Below are positions 1 to 9,072 of a stretch of DNA of 64,000 bases, piece by piece (the stretch's first letter is position 1; each line of letters starts with the position of its first letter). Location: the NCBI GenBank assembly GCA_024709505.1, contig JANJWP010000005.1, forward strand, positions 1-64,000, given 5' to 3'. Under the pieces are notes generated by a model. It had not been told where the DNA came from, did not search any database, and saw nothing but the letters and a program-made list of their open reading frames with translations. A program made the translations under genes and the position numbers. The DNA is from Candidatus Altimarinota bacterium (lineage in GTDB: Bacteria; Patescibacteriota; Gracilibacteria; BD1-5; UBA2023).

Positions 1-2
1 AA

Positions 3-3000
3 ATCGCACCGTATTCTTCCAATCCGATGCGTAAGGGGTTCGATTCGGTGATTCTGGAAGGCGTTTTCGAAGACGTGCTCAAGCGGTTGAACCCGAACGT
101 TCCCGAGTCTGCTATTTCCGAAGCGTCGTCGAAGGTTCGGAAACTCGGCTCGTCCGACCTTATGGCGAACAACGAAGCGTTCCACGGGATGCTTACGGAC
201 GGCGTCTCCGTAGAATGCTTCCATAACGGCCAGCCGAAGGGGTTCTCCCTCCGAATCGCCGATTTTTCCAACCCCGAAAACAACGTTTTCCACGCGGTGA
301 ACCAGCTCGTCGTGAAGGAAAACGACAGCGAGAAACGTCTGGACGTCGTGGTTTTCGTGAACGGGCTTCCGCTCGCGGTCGTCGAACTGAAGAACCCGAT
401 GGACGAGAACGCGACGCTCGAACGCGCGTTCACCCAAATCCAGAACTACAAGAAGGCGGTCCCGTCGGTTTTCCATTACAACGCCGTCTGCGTCATATCC
501 GACGGGCTCGACGCGAGGATTTCGAGCGTTTCCGCGCCGTTCTCGCGCTACCTCGTTTGGAAGTCGCCAGAAAAGAAGGAGAACGGAATCCTGCCAGAAC
601 TCCAAATCCTCGCGGAAAGGATGTTCGAAAAGAAAACGTTCCTCGAACTCGTCAGGTACAACACGGTTTTCGAAACCGAAGAAGTGAAGGACGCCCGTAC
701 CTGAACCCTCTCGGTAGCGAAAATCAAGAAGGTCGCTTCGTACCACCAGTACTACGCCGTCGAAAAGGCGGTGAAGGAAACGCTTCGGGCGACTTCGGAG
801 GCTGGCGACAGGAAAATCGGCGTCGTCTGGCATACCCAAGGCTCTGGAAAGTCGCTCTCGATGGTCTTTTACGTCGGACGCTTGGTGGTCGAGCCCGAAA
901 TGAGGAACCCGACCGTCGTAATCCTTACGGACCGAAACGATTTGGACGACCAGCTTTTCCAAACCTTCGGGAATTGCGTCTCGCTCTTGCGTCAGAAGCC
1001 CGTCCAAGCGAAGGACAGGAACCACCTCAAGGAACTCCTGAAAGTCTCTGGCGGCGGCGTCGTCTTCACCACCATCCAGAAGTTCTACCCCGAAGACGGG
1101 AAGGGGGATTTCGAAACCCTGACCGAACGCTCGAACGTCGTGGTCGTCGCGGACGAAGCGCACCGAAGCCAGTACGGTTTCGCTGGAAAAATCGGCTCCG
1201 AGGGCGAAATCAGGTATGGGAACGCGAAATACCTTCGGGACGCCTTGCCGAACGCTTCGTTCATCGGGTTCACGGGAACCCCGATAGAGAAGGAGGACAA
1301 ATCGACGCCAGCCGTATTTTGAGGGTACGTGGACGTGTACGACATCGCGCAGGCAGTGGAAGACGGGGCGACGGTTCCGATAAGTTACGAGAGCCGTCTC
1401 GTAAAAATCAGGATGAATACCGAAGCGGTGGCGAAAATCGACTACGCCATCGACGAAATCGAGGACGCCACGCCCGAACAGAAGGAGAAGGCGAAGAAGC
1501 GGAACGCGCAAATCGACGCCATCGTCGGGCACCCAGAACGCATAGCCGACGTCGCGAAGGATTTGGTCGAGCATTTCGAAGCGCGGCAGGCCGTTTTCGA
1601 AGGGAAGGCGATGTCGGTATGTATGACCCGCCAAATCGCCGTGAACCTCTATGCGGAAATCGTGAAGCTCCGACCAGAGTGGCACGATGCCGACCTCGCC
1701 AAGGGTTCCGTCAAAGTCGTGATGACGAGTTCATCCGACGACCCCGAAAGCTTCCAACCGCACCACACGACCAAGCAAGAACGGAAAGCTCTCGCGTTGA
1801 GGTTGAAGGACCCGCACGACCCCTTGAAACTCGTCATCGTCCAGTCGATGTGGCTCACGGGTTTTGACGCGCCTTCGCTCCACACGATGTACGTCGACAA
1901 GAAGATGGAAGGCGCCAACCTCACGCAGGCGATTGCCCGCGTGAACCGCGTATACAAGGACAAGCCAGCCTGACTCGTCGTCGACTACATCGGTATCGGA
2001 CAGGACCTCCGCAACGCTTTGGCGACCTACATCGAGAGCGGAGGACACGGCGAAGCGGTAATCGACATCGCCGAAGTCGTAGCCTGAATGCGGACCAAGT
2101 TCGAAATCGTTTCGCAGATGTTCCACGGTTTCGACTACCTTTCGTATTTCCGAACTTCGGAAACGGGGGAGAGGTTGAAAATCCTGCTTTGAGCACAGAA
2201 CTTCATTTTAAGGAGCGAAGACCTCCAGAACCGATTCCTTTCGGAAACGACGGCGCTTTCGAAACTTTTCGTAATGGCGGTCCCGAGCGAACCCGCCGAA
2301 CGGATAAAGGACCAAGTGGCTTTTTTCCAAGCCGTGAAAACCCGAATCAGCAAGTTCACTCCGACGTGAGGCAAGAGCGACGCCGAACTGAATACCGCGA
2401 TACGCCAAATCGTGGACGACGCGCTTTCTTCGGAAGGCGTCGTCGACATCTTCGAAGCCGCCTGAATCAGGACGCCTTCCATCGAAATCCTTTCCGAGGA
2501 GTTCCTGCTCGAAGTGAAGAACATGGAGCATAAGAACCTCGCATTCGAGCTTTTGAAGAAACTCCTGAACGAGGAGGTGAAAACCCGAAAACGCAAGAAT
2601 CTGACGCAGGGGAAGAGGTTTTCGGAAATGCTCGGGAACGTCATCAAGCGGTACCACAACAACCAGCTCGACACGGCGCAAATCATCGAGGAGCTTTCCG
2701 AAATCGCCCGAGAAATGAAAGCGGAGGACGGGAAGGCGAAGGAAATCGGCCTCACGCCCGAGGAGTACGCCTTTTACTCCATCCTTTCCGAGAACACTTC
2801 GACGCAGTTCCTCGAAGACCACAAGATGAAGGAACTCATCCATACCATCGTCGAGACCGTCCGAAAGAACGCGACCGTGGACTGGGACAAACGCGACGAC
2901 GTGAAGGCCCAACTCCGACTTACCGTAAAGAAAATCCTGATGCGATACGGATACCCGCCCGATTTGGCGAAAATGGAAGCCGACCGAGTATTGGAACAGA

Positions 3001-3035
3001 GCGAACTGCTCGCGGAAGAAATTACGGGCGGGTAG
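3..3035 (+). CDS. hsdR: Type I restriction enzyme R subunit (HsdR), 5' end outside window
   Basis: DNA-translocating and cleaving subunit of a type I restriction-modification complex; it works with HsdM and HsdS, which are not in the window. The reading frame is open to the left edge, so the ATG at 27 is internal and the true start lies upstream. In order I see the PD-(D/E)xK nuclease core ([18 protein letters not shown]), Walker A (TQGSGKS), DEAH box (DEAHRSQYG), GFTGTP, the C-terminal motif AIARVNRVY and the helical tail. Seven in-frame TGA codons (702, 1320, 1971, 2085, 2190, 2367, 2463) must be read as Gly, for example KPA-G-LVVDYIG and FEAA-G-IRTPS, which match the family; the stop is TAG. 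It ties with the exonuclease-DinG gene for the most UGA codons in the window, which fits a weakly expressed accessory gene. About 1010 residues are visible. Confidence 0.95.
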
Positions 3036-3052
3036 GCGGAAGGGCGTTCGGA

Positions 3053-3346
3053 TTACTGGTTGAACCCGAAAATCTTGAAGTAGACTTCGGAATCCCTTGG
3101 AACCACGGGGAAAGTCCTTTTCGAATCGAACTCCCAAGCGGTCCTCATCGCGTTTATCGAAAGCCCGATTTCGTCCCAAAATCTCGGAACCCTCGTTTGC
3201 GAGGGCTTGCGGTAAACGTACACCTTCCCGTCTATCGTTCGGGTTCCGAACATCTTCATCGTGTCTCCGAAGAACTGCATCGTCGGCCTGCTGAAAAACG
3301 GAGAGCCTGCTGCGGTAGCTGCGCGCTTAATGTCGTGAATATTCAT
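3053..3346 (-). CDS. Hypothetical small protein, 97 aa
   Basis: Unrecognised, basic, 97 residues, beginning MNIHDIKRAATAAGSPFFSR with an ATG start and a true TAA/TAG-type stop under code 25. No membrane segment or signal peptide. The pattern (short N-terminal helix, then FFGDTMKMFGTRTIDGKVYVYRK and a C-terminal KIFGFNQ) resembles small phage- or plasmid-borne proteins of about 100 aa that carry a similar 'F-x-S-x-T-M-x-F-F' stretch; this is a loose impression, not an assignment. It converges on hsdR with a gap of only 17 nt and no clear terminator between them. No Shine-Dalgarno is visible upstream. Supports the view that this end of the window is accessory DNA. Confidence 0.6.
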   Translation of the reverse strand: MNIHDIKRAATAAGSPFFSRPTMQFFGDTMKMFGTRTIDGKVYVYRKPSQTRVPRFWDEIGLSINAMRTAWEFDSKRTFPVVPRDSEVYFKIFGFNQ

Positions 3347-3455
3347 AGAGTGGAATAATTAAAGAGGTAGAAGGGGTTTTTTGTCGGACTTTCGGTCTCG
3401 ACACACCCTCATTCGATTTCCAAAACGTTTTCCCAAGAGATTTTTTCAAAAAGTC

Positions 3456-3526
3456 CGAAAATGGCTTCCTTAAGCCATCGAAAAAATCGCATTTTACAAA
3501 AACCGCTTTCTTAAGCGGTTTTTTGC
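3456..3526. terminator. Tandem hairpins, at least one a bidirectional terminator
   Basis: Two similar stem-loops lie back to back: ATGGCTT-cctt-AAGCCAT (3457-3478) and AACCGCT-ttctta-AGCGGTT (3501-3520), the second flanked by A5 on the left and T6 on the right so that it can terminate in either direction. The rest of 3347-3500 shows no gene. Confidence 0.65.
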
Positions 3527-3536
3527 GTTCGAATGG

Positions 3537-3695
3537 TTATTCGCCTGAAGCCATAGGCGTCGCCCGACCCATTACCACCTTATGGGCGTTCTCGACGTAC
3601 TGGAAACAGTCGGAAAAATTCGTTCGAATATACGAAATCAAAGTCTCAAAAGGTTCGTTCTTCTTGTCGTGTGTGCCACCAATCGCATTCCAACC
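3537..3695 (-). pseudogene. Possible 3' fragment of an unknown gene
   Basis: Between two terminator hairpins the minus strand stays open and ends in a proper TAA, reading WNAIGGTHDKKNEPFETLI and on to MGRATPMASGE. The composition looks protein-like, but the upstream end runs into the hairpin at 3696-3725, so there is no start region of its own. I read it as a truncated gene end left by a rearrangement; a short unannotated ORF is the alternative. I do not recognise the family. Confidence 0.3.
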
Positions 3696-3725
3696 AAAAA
3701 CCCACCTTTTGAAGGGTGGGTTTTT
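3696..3725. terminator. Rho-independent terminator
   Basis: AAAAACCCACC-ttttgaa-GGGTGGGTTTTT. It lies 8 nt after the TAA of the 3734-4486 gene and is symmetric, so it can work on both strands. Confidence 0.8.
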
Positions 3726-3733
3726 CATTCAAA

Positions 3734-4486
3734 TTACGGCACGTGTTTCGTTTCGTGCTCCGGGGAGCTTTGTTTTGCGGAGCTTTTCTCCGCGGCCGCC
3801 CGTTCATCGGCATCCAACGCGTCCAGAAGCGTCGTTCGTCGCTGTCCGTATGCGTGAAGCGTCTGGCTGATGTCAATGAAAAGGTCTTCGATTTCTTCCC
3901 TCGTAACCGCTTCCGCTTTGGATAAGCGAACGATTTTTGGAACGAATGGCAGGGGAAGTTCCATTGCCATGCGCGGTTCCGAGTGGGTATCGGTTTCCGA
4001 TTCGTCCGGATGGAAGAAGGTGGAAAAAGGAAGCCGAACCCGTTCGGATTTCCATTTTTCGGCATTTGAAGACAAAAACGCCTCCAACTCTTTCCAATAA
4101 TCAATCGCCGCACGGAGTACGTCATATTCGCCCCGGTCTTTTAAGATGACCGAAAAAGCATTCGATTCGCTCCCGCCTTCTCCTGCGGCCTGAAAATCGA
4201 CGTGCATGAGATTGGCGCCGTTTCGTGATTCGAAAAGCGTGACGAGAAAATCGTAGGACAAAGAGTAGTCCGAATGGGAAATCGAAACCTTTTCCACGAC
4301 GTGGAACTTCTCGGCAAATTCTCGGACCGTTTCGGGTTTGTCTTCCGACGTAATGGAAACCAGGGCGCTCGAAAGTTTCGCTACCACGGATTTCATTCCT
4401 CCGGATTCCGCGACGGTTGCCTGCCGAATCCGTCTTTCGAGTTTTCCGACTCAACCGTCGGAATGCGCATTCGTTCCTGTTTGCAT
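3734..4486 (-). CDS. Hypothetical cytoplasmic protein, 250 aa
   Basis: Unrecognised. The ORF track starts it at 4396 (MKSVVAKL), but the frame continues upstream through one TGA (Gly, 4451-4453) to an ATG at 4486 (MQTGTNAHSD). I prefer this start because the mapped promoter (-10 at 4522-4527) puts the transcript start near 4515, which excludes the next ATG at 4531. A GGAGGA sits directly against the inner ATG at 4396, with too little spacing for a normal Shine-Dalgarno. The protein is mixed alpha/beta by composition, has no membrane helix, and ends in a low-complexity Ser/Glu/Lys tail. A terminator follows immediately. Confidence 0.65.
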
Positions 4487-4521
4487 TTTTCCATAAGATA
4501 AAAAACTGCTCCATGCCGTCG

Positions 4522-4550
4522 ATTCTATCATGATTCCATTCTCTTGGCAA
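4522..4550 (-). promoter_or_regulatory. Promoter for the 3734-4486 gene
   Basis: On the minus strand TTGCCA, 17-nt spacer, TAGAAT. Both hexamers match the sigma-70 consensus at five of six positions. Confidence 0.65.
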
Positions 4551-4583
4551 AAAACGAAACCCCCTCTTCGCGAGAAGGGGGGT
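4550..4583 (-). terminator. Terminator for the 4603-5016 gene
   Basis: Minus strand: ACCCCCCTTCT-cgcg-AAGAGGGGGT followed by TTCGTTTTTT. It overlaps the -35 region of the next promoter. Confidence 0.8.
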
Positions 4584-4602
4584 GAGATTGGGAGTTGTCG
4601 TT

Positions 4603-5016
4603 TTAAACCGGCAAATGGGCGAGGATTAAGTTGGCCTTCCCACGGGTTTTAAAGCGGATTCCGTCAACGTAAGGAAGCTTGGTTGAAGCATCTTCGACGA
4701 TGCCCATGCCCTGCTTCAAAATTTTATTTACGTCGGTCGCGATTGTGCGGACCTTCGCCATTTCCGGATGCCTCGTAGGAAGGTTTTCCAAGAGGAAGTG
4801 AAGATGGAACGACACGCAATGGACGCTTTCGTCCAAGACGCATTGCCGGACGTTCGCCGTCATGATTTGCGTCGTCTGGGAGAGTTTTTCGACCAATCCC
4901 CGTTCGACGACCGCGGCGGCCACCGTCCGCTTTTTCGTTTTCTGCCAGGTTTCCACCGCGCCGGAACGGCGGAGTTTCGCTTGGACGTGCGGCTGTGAAA
5001 ATTGGTTTTGGTTCAC
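4603..5016 (-). CDS. Hypothetical protein, 137 aa, GTG start
   Basis: Unrecognised. The ORF track begins at 5064, but that ATG lies upstream of the mapped -10 box (5053-5058), so it cannot be on the transcript. A strong Shine-Dalgarno AAGGAGG stands 8 nt before the GTG at 5014-5016, giving MNQNQFSQPHVQAKLRR. The protein is basic at its N terminus (KLRRSGAVETWQKTKKRT), then helical, with a histidine- and cysteine-containing middle (CVLDESVHCVSFHLHF). No membrane helix. It belongs to the small set of genes here with a clear Shine-Dalgarno and a near-consensus promoter, so it is probably well expressed. Confidence 0.7.
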   Translation of the reverse strand: MNQNQFSQPHVQAKLRRSGAVETWQKTKKRTVAAAVVERGLVEKLSQTTQIMTANVRQCVLDESVHCVSFHLHFLLENLPTRHPEMAKVRTIATDVNKILKQGMGIVEDASTKLPYVDGIRFKTRGKANLILAHLPV

Positions 5017-5052
5017 TTTGGAGTCCTCCTTCGAAAAGATTGAGTTGAACGT

Positions 5053-5080
5053 TTTATAACTCAATAGTGATTTATGTCAA
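5053..5080 (-). promoter_or_regulatory. Strong promoter for the 4603-5016 gene
   Basis: Minus strand TTGACA, 16-nt spacer, TATAAA. Its position decides the GTG start of the gene. Confidence 0.8.
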
Positions 5081-5087
5081 ACATAGC

Positions 5088-5114
5088 TTGATTTTTGGGG
5101 AATACGAGTATGTT
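5088..5114 (+). promoter_or_regulatory. Probable promoter for the 5155 gene
   Basis: TTGATT, 15-nt spacer, TATGTT, followed by a leader with GAAAGGAG before the ATG. The spacer is one nt shorter than usual in this window. Confidence 0.45.
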
Positions 5115-5154
5115 GCTTCGGTAGGCATTCCGTGTTTGAAAGGAGAAAAACGCC

Positions 5155-5784
5155 ATGTCCACGCTTTCTGACAAAGACAAAAAACGCATCCGTTCTTATG
5201 GGCTTTCCACCGACGTTTCCGAAGCGGTCGCCCAAGTTTGGCAGGAACGCCGAACATCCGTCCATGCCGACGTCGCCATCTCGATAACCGTTCTGGGATT
5301 CTCCCTGATACTGTTCTTGTCCCGCGATTTTCCGGAGTTGGCCAGTGCGGCTTTGGCGATCGAGTTCGCCATCCGCATCCTCAGTTTTCCGCTTGTCCTT
5401 CTGGGTCTCGCGATGTTCTTCGGCCTTGCCCGCCATCCCAACATGGATCCGGAAGACGATTCAGCAAGGAGGCTTTTCCTTTCGAGGCTGTCGCTTTCCA
5501 ACCTGTTTGCCAAAAACCTTTTCAAGAAACGGATAGGGGCCGTCGCTTCCGGTGCGATCGTCGCGGCGCTTGTTTCGCAGGGGCACGTTTCCACCGGAGT
5601 GCTTTTCCTTTTTGCTTCCGTTGCTTTCTCGGCGGGATTCGGAGCACTCCAATATCGTTCCGAAAGATTTTTACGAATCCTTTCCGAGCATTTTCTCGAA
5701 TTGCGGTCGTATCGAAACCGTCCGTTCCGAAAACCTTTCGGTGGCGGAACGGTTATCGAAGGCGAATGCGTTCGCGTCGAGTAA
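5155..5784 (+). CDS. Small multi-pass membrane protein, 209 aa (paralogue of 6887-7417)
   Basis: Unrecognised family. Start ATG is fixed by GAAAGGAG at 9-nt spacing. A cytoplasmic N-terminal stretch (LSDKDKKRIRSYGLSTDVSEAVAQVW) precedes hydrophobic segments at roughly residues 40-57, 70-90, 125-140 and 145-160, then a basic C-terminal tail. The same order is found in the 6887-7417 protein (SESDLRKIDAYPLSDKTKRLVREAW, a conserved HPxxxxxxxxAxRxxLSR, paired membrane helices, a charged helix), so the two are paralogues 1.1 kb apart. No UGA codons. Function unknown. Confidence 0.75.
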   Translation: MSTLSDKDKKRIRSYGLSTDVSEAVAQVWQERRTSVHADVAISITVLGFSLILFLSRDFPELASAALAIEFAIRILSFPLVLLGLAMFFGLARHPNMDPEDDSARRLFLSRLSLSNLFAKNLFKKRIGAVASGAIVAALVSQGHVSTGVLFLFASVAFSAGFGALQYRSERFLRILSEHFLELRSYRNRPFRKPFGGGTVIEGECVRVE

Positions 5785-5801
5785 TCCGCCCCCTTCGTGG
5801 G

Positions 5802-5835
5802 CAATGTCCCCAACCATTTGGCTGGGGATTTCTTT
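5802..5835 (+). terminator. Terminator of the 5155 gene
   Basis: TCCCCAACC-attt-GGCTGGGGA followed by TTTCTTTT; one mismatch in the stem. Confidence 0.65.
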
Positions 5836-5842
5836 TCGCTTT

Positions 5843-5871
5843 TTGTCCGTTCCAAGCAAACGTGTTATGAT
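5843..5871 (+). promoter_or_regulatory. Promoter of a probably leaderless mRNA (gene at 5879)
   Basis: TTGTCC, 17-nt spacer, TATGAT. The ATG begins 7 nt after the -10 box, so transcription should start at or next to the start codon. Confidence 0.65.
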
Positions 5872-5878
5872 GTCCGGC

Positions 5879-6802
5879 ATGAGCCATCTTCCTGACAACG
5901 TCATCCACGCGAATTTTTGAAACTGCCGTCCCCGAACTCCCCTCGAGGCCTTCGATGCTTCCGGCGGTGCCGCCTCTTTGGAAGTGGGGGAATCGGTTGC
6001 TTCCGATTGCGTTCGAGTACTCGAAATGCCCGATTCCTTCGACTACCGCGCGCGGTTCGACCGCATTCCCAATTATGACCGGCACGCGCTTGGATTTTTC
6101 GCTCACATGGCCAAATCGGGCATCGTTACCGTACTGACCGACGACGTCGAAGACCCGGTCGCTACCGCCGTACTCGAAGTGACCGAACCCACTGACGGCG
6201 AGATTTTCCGCATCTCGCTCGACGAATTCGTCCGCTACGTCCATCCTTTGGGCGAGCTTTCGGGTTCCGAAGAAAAAGAAACGTTCTTCCGCGATGCCAT
6301 GGATGCTCACGGGCTCTTGGTGGAAACTCGCGACAAGGATTTTGAATACGCCTCGGCTTCGTCAACGTTCGTGACCGAAGAGAATTTCGATTCGTTCGTT
6401 CCCGAGGCGATGTTGGTCGTTAACGGCTCCGAGTCGGGCTTTCCGACGGTCGCCATCGTTACGGCGGCTTCGCTCGATGCCGACGTGCATACCGAACTTT
6501 CTCCCGACCATTTCGTCGATCCATCGAAAATCGCCCTTCTTCATCTCATGATGTACTTGGTGGACGACTATCGCCAAGGTGGTGAAGAAATCCCTGAAGA
6601 CGCGACGATCTTCATCATGAAGCGTGCCTACGAACGCGACGGGGCGTTCGCCATTCCGTTCCGGCTCGTTCGGAAATCGGTGCTTGCCGCCATTGACCGT
6701 TCGTTTCCGCTCTATGGGCAAATCCGTGACGAAGAAGAACGGATTTGCCGCTTTTTCAAAAACTACGTCATTCCCGAACTCGCTCCCATTTCTCATCGTT
6801 AG
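5879..6802 (+). CDS. Hypothetical protein, 307 aa
   Basis: Unrecognised. The ORF track starts at a TTG (5978); with TGA (5918-5920) read as Gly the frame extends to ATG 5879, MSHLPDNVIHANF-G-NCRPRTP, directly downstream of a good promoter with no leader. Stop is TAG. The protein is acidic and soluble, without membrane helices: an N-terminal half rich in Asp/Glu/Val strands and a C-terminal half with helices (KIALLHLMMYLVDDYRQGG, RDEEERICRFFKNYVIPEL). It is flanked by the two paralogous membrane-protein genes, but nothing ties them functionally. Confidence 0.65.
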
Positions 6803-6813
6803 GACGTTCGGCA

Positions 6814-6841
6814 TTGACATTTATCTTCTCGTCGATATGGT
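6814..6841 (+). promoter_or_regulatory. Promoter for the 6887 gene
   Basis: TTGACA, 16-nt spacer, TATGGT. Confidence 0.7.
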
Positions 6842-6870
6842 TTTTCTCGGACAGTGTCGTCCGAGAAAAA
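6841..6870 (+). promoter_or_regulatory. Perfect 12-bp inverted repeat in the leader of the 6887 gene
   Basis: TTTTTCTCGGAC-agtgtc-GTCCGAGAAAAA, placed between the -10 box and the Shine-Dalgarno AAAGGAG. There is no T-run on the 3' side, so it is not a normal terminator; a regulatory hairpin or an operator is more likely. Confidence 0.55.
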
Positions 6871-6886
6871 GGAAAGGAGCATTGAA

Positions 6887-7417
6887 ATGGATGCCATTTC
6901 AGAATCTGACTTACGAAAAATTGACGCCTACCCGCTTTCGGACAAGACAAAACGACTTGTCCGCGAAGCGTGGTCAAGAGGCGGGATCGATCCGGGGAGA
7001 GGTTTTCCGGCAATCGTTTTCTTCCTCTTTGTGGCATTGACGTTCATCGATGCCCTGCCAAAAACGCCGACCGTCGAATCGGTCGCCGTCACGGCCGCTA
7101 CGTTAGCGATTCCGATATGCTTGGGCGCTTGCGCCTTGGTTTACGGAGCCATGCATCCTTGGTTGAGGTCGGACTCCGAACTCGCCGACAGGATATATCT
7201 CTCGAGGGACATGCTCGAAATGCTTTGGCCATCCAGCTTGTGGTCCATCGCGTTCGAAATCCTTCTCTCATCTTCCGTGCTCGTCGTTCTTGCGACGTAC
7301 GGACATACGGTTCTCACATTCCTTTTCGTCGTTTCGTTGGTCGCCTCCGCGGCCGCTAAGACCAAGCTTCGAAAGGAAATGGCCGATCATATTCTGCGTA
7401 TCGCCTCCCGACCGTAA
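6887..7417 (+). CDS. Small multi-pass membrane protein, 176 aa (paralogue of 5155-5784)
   Basis: The ORF track begins at 6854, but AAAGGAG stands before the ATG at 6887 (MDAISESDLRKIDAYPLSD), which I take as the start. Hydrophobic segments lie at about residues 40-55, 63-85, 115-130 and 135-155. It shares layout and several positions with the 209-aa protein at 5155, so the pair probably arose by duplication. No UGA codons; stop TAA, then a strong terminator. Function unknown; a membrane-anchored small sensor or transporter accessory protein would be a guess. Confidence 0.75.
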   Translation: MDAISESDLRKIDAYPLSDKTKRLVREAWSRGGIDPGRGFPAIVFFLFVALTFIDALPKTPTVESVAVTAATLAIPICLGACALVYGAMHPWLRSDSELADRIYLSRDMLEMLWPSSLWSIAFEILLSSSVLVVLATYGHTVLTFLFVVSLVASAAAKTKLRKEMADHILRIASRP

Positions 7418-7446
7418 CCTTTTGGCAGGCGAACCAAAGCATAGTG

Positions 7447-7474
7447 CCCCCGGAACTTCGGTTCCGGGGGTTTT
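7447..7474 (+). terminator. Terminator with UUCG loop
   Basis: CCCCCGGAAC-ttcg-GTTCCGGGGG followed by TTTT; perfect 10-bp stem. Confidence 0.9.
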
Positions 7475-7515
7475 CGCGCCTTTCTTTTGGTTTTTTGATA
7501 GGGTATCATGCCGGC

Positions 7516-7908
7516 ATGAAAAGCCGGCACGTCATTTATCCCGTCATCATCACGCTTGCCATAGGGGTTCCCGTGGCGAGGTATTATACGGTGACCCCCG
7601 GCGTGAACGCCTGCGTTTTGGAATACGTCGATAATTTCGATTCGTCCAATTACCGGGGAAACATCTACGACATCAAAGGGGAGCGGCATATAGAAACCGC
7701 TCCTTCGGATGGACGCGACGCGCTCGAAGACTACAAGATCGGCCGTTCTTACGGATGCATCATGGTGAGCAACAACGCCTACGCCGACCTTACCAACACC
7801 TTTTACTGTTCGGTTGCCTACATGCTCGAAAAATCGCCCCTCAAAAACCGGAAGGCCGAAGAGGCCAGAAAAGAAGGGCTTATCCAAGGGGCCGATAAAC
7901 TCCGGTAG
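7516..7908 (+). CDS. Hypothetical signal-anchored protein, 130 aa
   Basis: Unrecognised. The ORF track starts inside the previous terminator; the ATG at 7516 (MKSRHVIYPVIITLAIGVPVARYY) fits much better because a TATCAT box (7504-7509) lies just upstream and the protein then begins with a short basic stretch and one membrane helix (residues 6-22). The rest (about 105 aa) would be extracytoplasmic: three cysteines (ACVLEY, YGCIMV, FYCSVAY) and a helical basic C terminus. It could be a small exported or membrane-tethered envelope protein. It converges with the DsbA-like gene, which would be a natural partner for an exported cysteine protein. Confidence 0.6.
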   Translation: MKSRHVIYPVIITLAIGVPVARYYTVTPGVNACVLEYVDNFDSSNYRGNIYDIKGERHIETAPSDGRDALEDYKIGRSYGCIMVSNNAYADLTNTFYCSVAYMLEKSPLKNRKAEEARKEGLIQGADKLR

Positions 7909-7978
7909 GCTTCGATAGGTGCCAATCAATTCCAATGGGCGGACCCTTTTTTACGAACGCGGTTCCGGGCGGATTTCG

Positions 7979-8911
7979 TTATTTTGACCCGCCGTTTTCT
8001 TTTAGGGCGGAGGCGGCTTCGAGAATCGCGGTTTCATCGACGTCGCCCTTTACGACGGCGTATTCCCCGGTTTTTTCATTGAGGATTAAAACGCTCGGAG
8101 TCGCCCGGATTTTCAAGTAGTTTCCCTGTCCGAAATCCTTTTCGACGAGCGCGGTCGTTTCGTCCGATTGCACGCACGCTTCGAACGCGGACTTATCGAT
8201 TCCGCGTTTGAGCGCTTCGGCATAGGCGGCCTCGACGTTCGATCATTCTTCGGCCGAAAAAATTGCCTCGACGGTTTCGTAGTACGCTCCGCTTCCAAAT
8301 TTTTGGAGCGCGCACTTGGCCGAACGGGCGAGAAAGTCCGACCCTTCGTTCTTTAGATTCACGAGGGGTTTGAACGCATAGGAAGCCCCCATATTTTTCG
8401 CGGCGCTTTCGGCCGCTCCCGAAACGTGGAAGGTTTGGCAGTAGTCGCAGGCGAAATCGGAGAATTCGACCACCGAAATTTCGGTTGTTCCTTCATATTT
8501 GTAGAAGAGCGTGCTTTTAAGCGCCGAAACCTCTTCTTTTAGAAGATTTCAAAACTCATTTTCAAGCGTCGCCCCATCGCCCCGTTCGCGCTCGATCTTC
8601 TTTTTGATTCCGCGCACGTAGTCGGGTTCCTGTTCTTCGAGGTCTCTCAGATAGCTTGCCGTCCGGTCGCGCTGGATTTCCTGAAGGAGCCGGTAATTGG
8701 CTTCTCATCCGACTTTTCCGTATTCGGTTTCGACGAGGATCCTATGGAAATCGCGCTTGGAGAGTTCGGCGAAGACGAACTGCGAAGCGATGATCACGGC
8801 CGTGCAACAGACGATGGCCACGATAACGGAATTGACCCGCTTATCGGCGCGGAAATCATCCGATTCGATCTTTTCGGTCGGAGTTTCGGAATTTTCCGGA
8901 GGAGTGGGCAT
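7979..8911 (-). CDS. DsbA-like thiol-disulfide oxidoreductase, membrane anchored, 310 aa
   Basis: Predicted to oxidise or isomerise cysteine pairs in exported proteins. Three ORF-track pieces join through TGA codons at 8705-8707, 8544-8546 (ENEF-G-NLLKEE) and 8243-8245 (SAEE-G-SNVEAAY). From the ATG at 8911 the protein has a cytoplasmic N terminus, one membrane helix (VNSVIVAIVCCTAVIIASQF, about residues 27-46), a helical linker, then a thioredoxin fold with the active-site CDYC in VEFSDFACDYCQTF and the cis-proline region IRATPSVLIL near the C terminus. This is the DSBA/DsbG-like thioredoxin_4 layout. Start choice is moderate: no Shine-Dalgarno is visible. Stop TAA. Confidence 0.85.
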
Positions 8912-9072
8912 AGGCCAGCAAGGAGGATATTTCGCATAGTGTACAACGTTTTTTTCGGTTTCCAACCGCTCCGCTTTCTTTTTTAAAAGAAATCCGTATC
9001 CTGCATGCGTTCCGCGCCGCCCGCTTTCGAGCGGCAGGCGCCATTTATTTGGGTTATTCAAAAGAGTCTTCC

